Positions 1 to 5,340 of a stretch of DNA of 5,824 nucleotides are shown here, piece by piece. The notes beneath the pieces are model-generated. The model was given only the letters and a program-made list of their open reading frames with translations, searched no databases and was not told the DNA's origin. How positions within the stretch are numbered: the first letter of the stretch is position 1; every line of letters begins with the position of its first letter. The position numbers and the translations under genes are program-made. Origin of the DNA: Acidobacteriota bacterium (GTDB taxonomy: Bacteria; Acidobacteriota; Thermoanaerobaculia; Gp7-AA8); contig QHVX01000006.1 of assembly GCA_003222375.1 (NCBI GenBank), forward strand, positions 24,133 to 29,956, written 5' to 3'.

Positions 1-1095
1 GGATGGTCCCCCTGCGATGTACGACGCAAAGAGATGATTCCGTGTCGGGACGAACCACTCGATTGCAGTGTCGCTCGCGGGAATGATCGTTTCCGCGGAA
101 GCCAATTCGGGCTTCGTTAGCGGAACGCGCAAGATCGCTCCCATCGAATTGCTCTTCGAAAGCAGATAGACATTGCCGTCGAAGCCGAGGGACGCTTGCT
201 TGATCGGATCGCTGAACTTGTTGATCTGCTTCCAGACGCCGTCGTCGCCGCGAACGAAGTGCTCGATTTCGCCGCCATCGCCGTTGCGCACCGACGCCAG
301 GATCGTGTGGCCGTCAGGCGAGGTATCCAATGCGATTTCTGCGATTCGCGGAAGGTCCTTCCCGAGCTCGTACCGATCCTCGGCCACCGGCGTTCCGAGT
401 TTGTGAAAGTAAACCTGCTGATAGAAATCGAGGTCCTGCTTTGGACGCTCGCCTTCACTCGGATAACGCGTGTAGAAAAAGCCTGAGGCGTCGGCGTTCC
501 AGGCGACGCTGCCGCCGGCCGTGCCGCAGTTGACGCGCGGAACCACATCGCCAGTCTCTTTGCCGCTCGCGACGTCGTAGACGTGGACCGTTCCCGACTC
601 GCTTCCGGCGCGCGAGAGCGAAATGGCGATGAGACGTGCGTCGAGCGACGGCTCGAAAAAGTCGATGGCGGTTTTCCCGTCAGGATTGACAGCGACCGGA
701 TCGAGTAGCACGCGCTCGGAGCTCTTGTCGTTGATCGAGGCGAGCGTCACGATGAATGGCTGTTCCTTCGGCGGCTGAAACTTGATCGCGAAGAGTTGTC
801 CGCCGCGGAAGATCAACTGGCCGTACGAGGGCGGACGATTGACGTACAGCTCGTGCAATCGTTTCTCGATCGCCGCGCGCTGCGGAAGCGCATCGAGGAT
901 CGCGCGCGAATATCGGTTCTGCTCGTCGACCCATTTGATGACCGCCGGATCGTTGGCATTTTCGAGCCACCGGTACTGGTCGGTTACGGTGACGCCGCCC
1001 TGGTAGGTGTCGGTCACCGGCGCGCGTTTCGCCGCCGGCGGTTTGGCAGTCGTCGCCGCAATCAGCAAAACCGAGAAGACGAGCATTCTTCGCAT
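1..1095 (-). CDS. Prolyl oligopeptidase-like S9A serine peptidase, N-terminal part (partial, runs off the left edge)
   Basis: An open frame of 365 codons runs from an ATG at 1095 to the left edge without a stop. Residues 1-22 look like a signal peptide (MRRM, then a hydrophobic VFSVLLIAATTA), so the product is probably exported to the periplasm or beyond. From about residue 30 the sequence matches the S9A N-terminal region: VTDQYRWLENANDP (37-50), KWVDEQNRYS (54-63), then beta-propeller repeats including AWNADASGFFYTRYP (198-212) and FYQQVYFHKLGT (224-235). In this family the propeller gates access to a Ser-Asp-His alpha/beta-hydrolase domain that cleaves after proline in short peptides. That domain would lie left of base 1, so activity cannot be judged here. 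An alternative ATG lies at codon 4 (1086). No clear Shine-Dalgarno is visible. The start is only 22 bp from the divergent ligase gene. The family call is firm; the exact substrate is unknown. Confidence 0.9.
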   Translation of the reverse strand, partial: MRRMLVFSVLLIAATTAKPPAAKRAPVTDTYQGGVTVTDQYRWLENANDPAVIKWVDEQNRYSRAILDALPQRAAIEKRLHELYVNRPPSYGQLIFRGGQLFAIKFQPPKEQPFIVTLASINDKSSERVLLDPVAVNPDGKTAIDFFEPSLDARLIAISLSRAGSESGTVHVYDVASGKETGDVVPRVNCGTAGGSVAWNADASGFFYTRYPSEGERPKQDLDFYQQVYFHKLGTPVAEDRYELGKDLPRIAEIALDTSPDGHTILASVRNGDGGEIEHFVRGDDGVWKQINKFSDPIKQASLGFDGNVYLLSKSNSMGAILRVPLTKPELASAETIIPASDTAIEWFVPTRNHLFASYIAGGPS

Positions 1096-1117
1096 GACGC
1101 GGTAGTCTATCGCGGCC

Positions 1118-2467
1118 GTGAACCTGCTCCACGCTTTCGACCACTCGCTCATCGGACGCCGCGACGCCATCGGATTGGAGTGGGCCGGCAAGCAGTTCAC
1201 GTTCGGCGAAATCGAGGCGCGCAGCAATCGCGTGGCGAACGCACTGCGTGCTCGCGGCTTTCAAAAAGGCGACCGGCTGTGCGTCTATCTCGCAAATTCC
1301 GTGGAGCTGATCGACATCTTCCTCGCCTGCGTGAAGCTGGGCGTGATTTTCGTCCCGATCAACATTCTCTATCGCGATCGCGAAATCGACCACATCACGC
1401 GCGACGCCGAGCCTCGCGAAGTCATCACGTCGGCTCCGGAAGCTCCCGATGACACGGACCGTCCGTACGAATCACTGGATGGCGATACGCCCGCCGCGAT
1501 CATCTACACAAGCGGCACGACCGGCGCTTCAAAAGGTGCAATATTAACGCATAATAATTTCATGCATAATTCTCGGAATCTGCTCAGTGCATGGCAGATC
1601 ACGGACGCCGATCGTTTGCTGCTCGCGCTTCCCCTCTTCCACGTCCACGCCCTCGGCAACGGTTTGCACTGCTGGCTGATGAGCGGATGCCGCATGCGGC
1701 TGCTCGAGCGATTCGATCATCGCACTGCCGCCGATGCGTTCCTCGATTTTCGACCGACGCTTTTCTTCGGTGTGCCGACGATCTACGTTCGGCTGCTCGA
1801 CGCGCCGCCGGAGATCGCATCGAGCATGCGGCTGTTTGTCTCCGGATCGGCGCCATTGCCGGCGCACGTCTTCGAACAATTCCGCGAGCGATTCGGCCAC
1901 ACGATTCTCGAGCGCTACGGCATGACCGAGACTTTCATGACGCTCAGCAATCCGTACGCCGGCGAGCGCCGGGCGGGCACGGTTGGATTTCCGCTGCCTG
2001 GTGTCTCGGTCCGAATCGTCGACGGCGAGTTGCAGGTGAAGAGTCCGGCCGTTTTTGCCGGTTACTGGCGCAATCCGGATGCAACTGCCGCCGCGTTCGA
2101 AGACGGCTGGTTCAAAACCGGCGACCTTGCATCCGTTTCCGAAGACGGCTACTACACGCTGTTAGGCCGCAAAAGCGATCTGATCATCTCCGGCGGATTC
2201 AACATCTATCCGCGCGAGATCGAAGAAGTGCTGCTGGAGCAGTCGGGCGTGCGCGAGGCGGCCGTGGTCGGCGTGGAGGACAAAGTTCGCGGCGAGGTGC
2301 CGGTCGCCTACATCGTCGGCGAGGTGTCGGACGACGATCTCGAGCGCGCATGCCGCGCGCAGCTCGCATCATTCAAAGTCCCGCGCAAATTCATCCGTGT
2401 GGATGCGATTCCGCGCACCGCATTAGGCAAGGTGCAGAAGCATCTGCTGGCCCACCGTTTAGAATGA
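1118..2467 (+). CDS. matB: Malonyl-CoA synthetase-like acyl-CoA synthetase (ANL superfamily)
   Basis: A 449-residue adenylate-forming ligase. It should activate a carboxylic acid, probably malonate, with ATP and then form the CoA thioester in the cytoplasm, supplying malonyl-CoA for fatty acid or polyketide synthesis. Core motifs appear in order: P-loop YTSGTTGASKG (130-140), ALPLFHVHALG (170-180), SGSAPLP (242-248), ERYGMTET (265-272), GWFKTGD (330-336), GRKSDLIISGGFNIYP (350-365) and PRTALGKVQK (432-441) with the catalytic Lys438. The segment NPYAGERRAGTVGFPLPGV (278-296) follows ERYGMTET as in MatB/ACSF3 enzymes, which is the main reason for the malonate call. It is shorter than the usual roughly 500 residues, mainly between residues 100 and 125. 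GTG at 1118 is the only usual start after an in-frame TAG at 1103; no clear ribosome site is visible. No malonyl-CoA decarboxylase is adjacent. A different short dicarboxylate or acyl substrate remains possible. Confidence 0.8.
   Translation: MNLLHAFDHSLIGRRDAIGLEWAGKQFTFGEIEARSNRVANALRARGFQKGDRLCVYLANSVELIDIFLACVKLGVIFVPINILYRDREIDHITRDAEPREVITSAPEAPDDTDRPYESLDGDTPAAIIYTSGTTGASKGAILTHNNFMHNSRNLLSAWQITDADRLLLALPLFHVHALGNGLHCWLMSGCRMRLLERFDHRTAADAFLDFRPTLFFGVPTIYVRLLDAPPEIASSMRLFVSGSAPLPAHVFEQFRERFGHTILERYGMTETFMTLSNPYAGERRAGTVGFPLPGVSVRIVDGELQVKSPAVFAGYWRNPDATAAAFEDGWFKTGDLASVSEDGYYTLLGRKSDLIISGGFNIYPREIEEVLLEQSGVREAAVVGVEDKVRGEVPVAYIVGEVSDDDLERACRAQLASFKVPRKFIRVDAIPRTALGKVQKHLLAHRLE
1528..1575 (+). 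promoter_or_regulatory. AT-rich island inside matB with a promoter-like pair (speculative)
   Basis: About 45 bases just after the P-loop codons are strongly AT-rich in an otherwise GC-rich gene and hold rare codons such as ATA and TTA plus several AAT. Within it, TTCAAA (1528-1533) and CATAAT (1550-1555) are 16 bases apart and match the sigma-70 -35 and -10 consensus at 4 of 6 and 5 of 6 positions. This could be an internal promoter for the downstream gene at 2472 or only a codon cluster. Nothing else supports promoter function. Confidence 0.2.
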
Positions 2468-2471
2468 TCCG

Positions 2472-3227
2472 ATGCGAAAAGTGAAGGTCGCGGTTCTCAT
2501 CGCAGCTCTGGCCGTTTGCGCCGTCGCCGCAGACATTCCACCGGCGAAAAAGGCTCTCATCCGCGAGCTGCTCCAGGCGACTCACGCATCGGATCGCGCC
2601 GGCGATGTCATCCTGGATCTCTTCGGCGCCAATGCGCCGCCCAACGTTCAGGAAAAAATCCGCCGGGATCCAGGTACGGAGCAAATTGCCGAGAAGGCTG
2701 AGATGGATCTGTACGATCGGTATTTCACCGAGAAGCAGTTGCGCGATCTCGTGGCGTTCTTCAAGAGCGACACCGGACAGCGATACGTGACGGTCGCGCG
2801 CGAATTGTCGCAGCAATCACGTCAACAAATCCGGTCCGCCGTGGCGGAGGATCTGCAGAGTGCGTTGGAGAAATCGAAAGCGGTCCGCACACGATCCGAC
2901 ATGCGGACGCTCGCCACCGCGACCGAGGCGTTCGCCGCCGACAACAACAAGTACCCGGCTGCGCACGACATCGCCGGGCTTGAAAAGCAGCTCGCCGCGA
3001 CCTATATCCTCACTTTTCCGCGAGTGGACGGGTGGGGACATGCCTATGTGTACGTCGGCTCTCCCGACGCCGCGCACTACATCATCGCCAGCGCTGGGCC
3101 TGACGGAAAGCTCGAAACGGCGAGCACGTCATTCAGACCGCCGAAGGATCCGAAAGCTTACGGAGACGATTTGGTCTTCAGCGACGGCCAATTCGTTCGC
3201 GGCGGCGACGATCAACGCCGGCCGTAA
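2472..3227 (+). CDS. Exported protein with a DUF2059-like region fused to a GspG-like pseudopilin core
   Basis: A 251-residue protein of unknown function. Residues 1-20 form a signal peptide (basic MRKVK, hydrophobic core, AVAA before D21), placing it in the periplasm or envelope. Residues about 25-125 are helical and resemble DUF2059, with LYDRYFTEKQLRDLVAFFKS (80-99) followed by TGQRY. Residues about 138-242 resemble the C-terminal core of type II secretion major pseudopilin GspG: RSDMRTLATATEAFAADNN (141-159), KYPA, DGWGHAYVYV (186-195), YIIASAGPDGK (203-213) and GDDLVFSDGQFV (231-242). The usual prepilin N-terminal helix and cleavage site are absent, so it is probably a soluble protein and not a pilin subunit. 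It starts four bases after the ligase stop, implying co-transcription or translational coupling. Its 3' end overlaps the convergent CAP gene by 16 bp. Both domain assignments are from sequence pattern; the role is not known. Confidence 0.8.
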   Translation: MRKVKVAVLIAALAVCAVAADIPPAKKALIRELLQATHASDRAGDVILDLFGANAPPNVQEKIRRDPGTEQIAEKAEMDLYDRYFTEKQLRDLVAFFKSDTGQRYVTVARELSQQSRQQIRSAVAEDLQSALEKSKAVRTRSDMRTLATATEAFAADNNKYPAAHDIAGLEKQLAATYILTFPRVDGWGHAYVYVGSPDAAHYIIASAGPDGKLETASTSFRPPKDPKAYGDDLVFSDGQFVRGGDDQRRP

Positions 3228-3679
3228 ATCGCAACGACTGTCGGCCCGTGATAGGGATGCGTCGGCGAGCCTTCGGCGATCGCGACGCCGACTTCCGCGA
3301 ATTGCGCGCCGAGGACGTTGGCGCGGTGGCCGGGCGAACGCATCCAGCCGTCGACGACCTCCGGCGCGGTCGGATATCCGAGGGCCAGGTTCTCGCCGAC
3401 TTCGCGGTAGTCGTAGCCTTCCTGCTCGACCCAATCCCACGGCTGAACGCCGGTCGGCGATTTGTGCGAGAAGTAGTGGCTGTCGAACATGTCGGCGATG
3501 CGATCGGCAGCGGCAGCCGACAGTTTCGAATCGATGTGCAGCGGCGCGACGCCATACGCTGCGCGCTCGGCATTCATCGCGTCGATGACGGCGGTGGCCA
3601 TGTCGTCCGTCTGCAGGGCCGGTGCGGGCGCGACCAAAGCGAGAGCGACAGCGATCGCCGCGACGTGATGACGGAGCAT
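3212..3679 (-). CDS. Secreted CAP/SCP-domain protein (YkwD-like), second of a tandem pair
   Basis: A 155-residue protein with a signal peptide (about residues 1-22, MLRHH then VAAIAVALALVAPAPAL) followed by a single CAP (SCP/PR-1, PF00188-type) domain. Visible family motifs are MNAERAAYG (35-43), HYFSHKSPTG (68-77), REVGENLALGY (92-102), VVDGWMRSPGHRANVLG (108-124) and EVGVAIA (129-135). His72, Glu96 and His118 are candidates for the conserved cavity residues. Bacterial CAP proteins are extracytoplasmic and mostly of unknown function; proposed roles include ligand binding and envelope or spore-coat association, and I cannot choose between them. It begins 24 bp after the stop of its paralogue, so the two are probably one transcript; no strong ribosome site is visible. 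The stop overlaps the convergent 3' end of the DUF2059-GspG gene by 16 bp. Confidence 0.9.
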   Translation of the reverse strand: MLRHHVAAIAVALALVAPAPALQTDDMATAVIDAMNAERAAYGVAPLHIDSKLSAAAADRIADMFDSHYFSHKSPTGVQPWDWVEQEGYDYREVGENLALGYPTAPEVVDGWMRSPGHRANVLGAQFAEVGVAIAEGSPTHPYHGPTVVAIYGRR

Positions 3680-3703
3680 GGACCGACTGTCAGTATCGCA
3701 GTC

Positions 3704-4189
3704 TTATCGCTCGCCGTAAAGCGCAACAACCGTCGGTCCGCCGTAGCCGCGCCGCGGCGAGCCCGGCGCGATCGCGACGCCCACTTCGTCGTATCCGCGT
3801 CCCAGAACGTTGGCGCGATGACCAGGGGAGTGCATCCACCCGTCGACGACCGCGTCAGCGCTTCGATATCCGACCGCGAGGTTCTCGCCGATTTCGCGAT
3901 ATCTGTAACCGCGACGCTCGACCCACGTCCACGGTTCGAGGCCGTCGGGCGAGACGTGATCGAAGTAACGCTGGCGGAACATATCGTTGATCCGATCGAC
4001 GGCCGCCGCCGAAAGCTTCGGATTGACCCGCAGCCGGGCAAGGCCGTACTGCGCGCGTTCCATGTTCATGACGTCGACAACCGCCTGCGCCATCCCTGTC
4101 CTCCGCGGAGCGCGTCTCTCCGCAAAGAGCGACATCGGCAAAGCGAGCGCAACAGTCAGTGCAAATGCTGTAACCCTCTGAAAATGCAT
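3704..4189 (-). CDS. Secreted CAP/SCP-domain protein (YkwD-like), first of a tandem pair
   Basis: A 161-residue protein read from the ATG at 4189. That start gives a clean signal peptide (MHFQR, hydrophobic VTAFALTVALALPMSLFA, cleavage near residue 23) and a GGAAG ribosome site five bases upstream. The frame stays open upstream to 4765, but that part runs antisense through the TANGO2-family gene and would bury the signal peptide, so it is rejected. The CAP domain (about 32-161) shows MNMERAQYG (41-49), RYFDHVSPDG (74-83), REIGENLAVGY (98-108), VVDGWMHSPGHRANVLG (114-130) and EVGVAIA (135-141). His78, Glu102 and His124 are the likely cavity residues. A hand alignment gives about 65 percent identity to the neighbouring CAP protein over the domain, showing a tandem duplication. 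Function is unknown beyond being extracytoplasmic. Confidence 0.9.
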   Translation of the reverse strand: MHFQRVTAFALTVALALPMSLFAERRAPRRTGMAQAVVDVMNMERAQYGLARLRVNPKLSAAAVDRINDMFRQRYFDHVSPDGLEPWTWVERRGYRYREIGENLAVGYRSADAVVDGWMHSPGHRANVLGRGYDEVGVAIAPGSPRRGYGGPTVVALYGER

Positions 4190-4237
4190 ATGATCTTCCG
4201 TTGAATTGATTTTGGACTGCGTGGAGTATCGCAATCG
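4190..4237. promoter_or_regulatory. Divergent intergenic region between the CAP pair and the TANGO2-family gene
   Basis: This 48-bp gap is the largest in the window and must hold or overlap promoters for both directions. It is more AT-rich than the flanking genes. On the plus strand TTGAAT (4201-4206) and GAGTAT (4224-4229) are 17 bases apart, a weak sigma-70-like pair that would start transcription almost at the ATG at 4238. A GGAG at 4223-4226 could instead be a ribosome site with a long 11-base spacer. The two readings exclude each other, and the promoter call is tentative. Confidence 0.3.
4195..4199 (-). promoter_or_regulatory. Ribosome binding site deciding the start of the first CAP gene
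   Basis: On the minus strand GGAAG lies five bases (ATCAT) before the ATG at 4189. It is one of the few Shine-Dalgarno-like sites in the window, and it supports the signal-peptide start over an upstream extension. Confidence 0.45.
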
Positions 4238-4909
4238 ATGTGCCTCATCGCCGTCGCAAACGGATCGCAGAAATTTCCGCTGGTGATCGCCGCCAATCGC
4301 GACGAGTTCTACGCCCGCCCGACCCGGCCCGCCCACGCGTGGGACGACGACCCGCGCGTCATCGGCGGCCGCGACCTGCGGGCGGGCGGGAGCTGGCTCG
4401 CAGTTCGGCGAGGCGGCCGATTCGCCGCGATCACGAACGTGCGGGGGGCCGGGCGGGCGGAGGGGGAGGGGGCGCCGTCGCGAGGAATGCTGGTCGCGAA
4501 TTTTGTTCGCGGCGATGCCTCGCCGATGCAATACGCTCGCTCGATTCGCGGCGATGAATATGCCGGCTTTCACCTGATCGTCGGCGACGGCGAGATCGTG
4601 CACTGCTCCAACTCGGGCGTCCTCGGCACGATTGACGGAATGTTCGCGATCAGCAACGCGCCCCCCGGCGTGCATTGGAAGAAGGTCGACATCGCGCGCG
4701 AATTTGTCGCGAAGGCGATCGCGCGTCATGAGCGCGCCGAGGATCTCGCAGAAGATCTTCTGCAATTTCTGTCGACGCCGCGCGGCGGCCCGATCGAGAG
4801 CGAGGTCTTCGTCACTCTGCCGCAGTACGGCACGCGATCTTCGACGGTCATCATCGGAGACATTTTCGTCGAGCGCAATCGCGACGGAGAAACGACTTGG
4901 TTTCGATAA
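4238..4909 (+). CDS. TANGO2/NRDE family protein
   Basis: A 223-residue protein of the TANGO2 (formerly DUF833, NRDE) family. It opens with MCLIAVA, so Met removal would expose Cys2 as an N-terminal residue resembling Ntn-type hydrolases; catalysis is not established. Family hallmarks are AANRDEFYARP (18-28) with the NRDE motif at 20-23, IGGRDLRAGGSWLA (42-55), RFAAITNVR (61-69), SRGMLVANFV (81-90), FAISNAP (136-142) and YGTRSSTVIIG (197-207). No signal peptide is evident, so it is likely cytoplasmic. Human TANGO2 is linked to metabolic crises and proposed roles in lipid or haem handling, but the bacterial role is unclear. It is slightly short for the family, which is usually about 250 residues or more. 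It is divergent from the CAP pair. A G-rich stretch at 4443-4472 encodes the variable loop at residues 69-79. Confidence 0.9.
   Translation: MCLIAVANGSQKFPLVIAANRDEFYARPTRPAHAWDDDPRVIGGRDLRAGGSWLAVRRGGRFAAITNVRGAGRAEGEGAPSRGMLVANFVRGDASPMQYARSIRGDEYAGFHLIVGDGEIVHCSNSGVLGTIDGMFAISNAPPGVHWKKVDIAREFVAKAIARHERAEDLAEDLLQFLSTPRGGPIESEVFVTLPQYGTRSSTVIIGDIFVERNRDGETTWFR
4443..4472 (+). other. Potential G-quadruplex-forming G-run cluster in the TANGO2-family gene
   Basis: Five runs of three or more G (6, 3, 3, 5 and 5 bases) fall in 30 bases on the coding strand with loops of one to four bases. This meets the usual G-quadruplex pattern for DNA or for the mRNA. It encodes a Gly/Ala/Arg/Glu-rich loop between two conserved motifs, so it may simply reflect relaxed GC-biased sequence. 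Confidence 0.4.
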
Positions 4910-4934
4910 TCGAACGCCTCGCGCGCCTCGTGCG

Positions 4935-5340
4935 ATGGATCATCCCTTCGGCCGGTGGGCGGTCGCGATCGCCGGTCTCATCGTGCTGGGGTACGGCGTT
5001 TATCAGGTGTTTCGTGCGATCGACTGCAAGAGTTCGCGATCACCTCGATCGAAAGACGCCCGACGTTCTGATTGCGATATCCCGGTTGGGCATCGCCGCC
5101 CGCGCCGTGATCCTCGGCGTGATCGGCGGCTCGCTGATTCGGGCCGCGATTCTCTACAACCCGAACGCGGCGCGCGGCACATCGGGAGCGCAACGGCAAA
5201 TTGCGGCGATGCCGTTCGGCGGCTGGATGTTGATGATCATCGGCGCGGGCTTGATCGCATACGGCGTGTACGCATTCATCAACGCGCGCTATCGGCGGAT
5301 CAAAGCCTTGCCCGCCGCAGGCGCAACGCATTCGCGATGA
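4935..5340 (+). pseudogene. DUF1206-family membrane protein remnant, 5'-truncated and frameshifted
   Basis: Two pieces typical of DUF1206, a family of about 270 residues with three pairs of membrane helices, lie in different frames. The first reads from ATG 4935: HPFGRWAVAIAGLIVLGYG (residues 3-21), then VYQVFRAI, the second helix of one repeat, spanning about 4947-5015. The second piece, one base out of frame, runs from about 5035 to the stop at 5338-5340: SRLGIAARAVILGVIGG (helix about 5092-5154), then PFGGWMLMIIGAGLIAYGVYA (about 5212-5274) and ARYRRI, the family's usual C-terminus. Joining them needs a shift of one base near 5025-5040. The second frame is open back to a TTG at 4897 (VSIIERLARL), but its residues 20-45 do not look like the family. 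The first helix and about half the protein are missing. The cause may be decay, a base error or, less likely, programmed frameshifting. Confidence 0.6.

Noticed and set aside
680..1393. Minus-strand open frame of 237 codons spanning the peptidase and ligase starts
   Set aside because: It crosses two well-supported divergent genes in another frame, is rich in Arg and Ala, and shows no recognisable motif.
1591..2484. Plus-strand open frame of 297 codons inside the ligase gene
   Set aside because: Arg-rich shadow in another frame of the clearly conserved ligase.
3680..3703. Small inverted repeat ACTG-T-CAGT between the CAP genes
   Set aside because: A four-base stem without a T-run is too weak for a terminator, and the short gap suggests co-transcription.
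4101..4110. Perfect 10-base palindrome CTCCGCGGAG
   Set aside because: It lies inside the first CAP gene, is made of common GC-rich triplets, and has no second copy or promoter context.
3248..4204. Long plus-strand open frame of 318 codons opposite the CAP pair
   Set aside because: It mirrors both CAP genes in antisense, resembles no family, and its repetition simply reflects the tandem duplication. GC-rich codons make such frames common.
4190..4765. Upstream in-frame extension of the first CAP gene to an ATG at 4765
   Set aside because: It runs antisense through the conserved TANGO2-family gene, has no family-like sequence, and would hide a good signal peptide and ribosome site at 4189.
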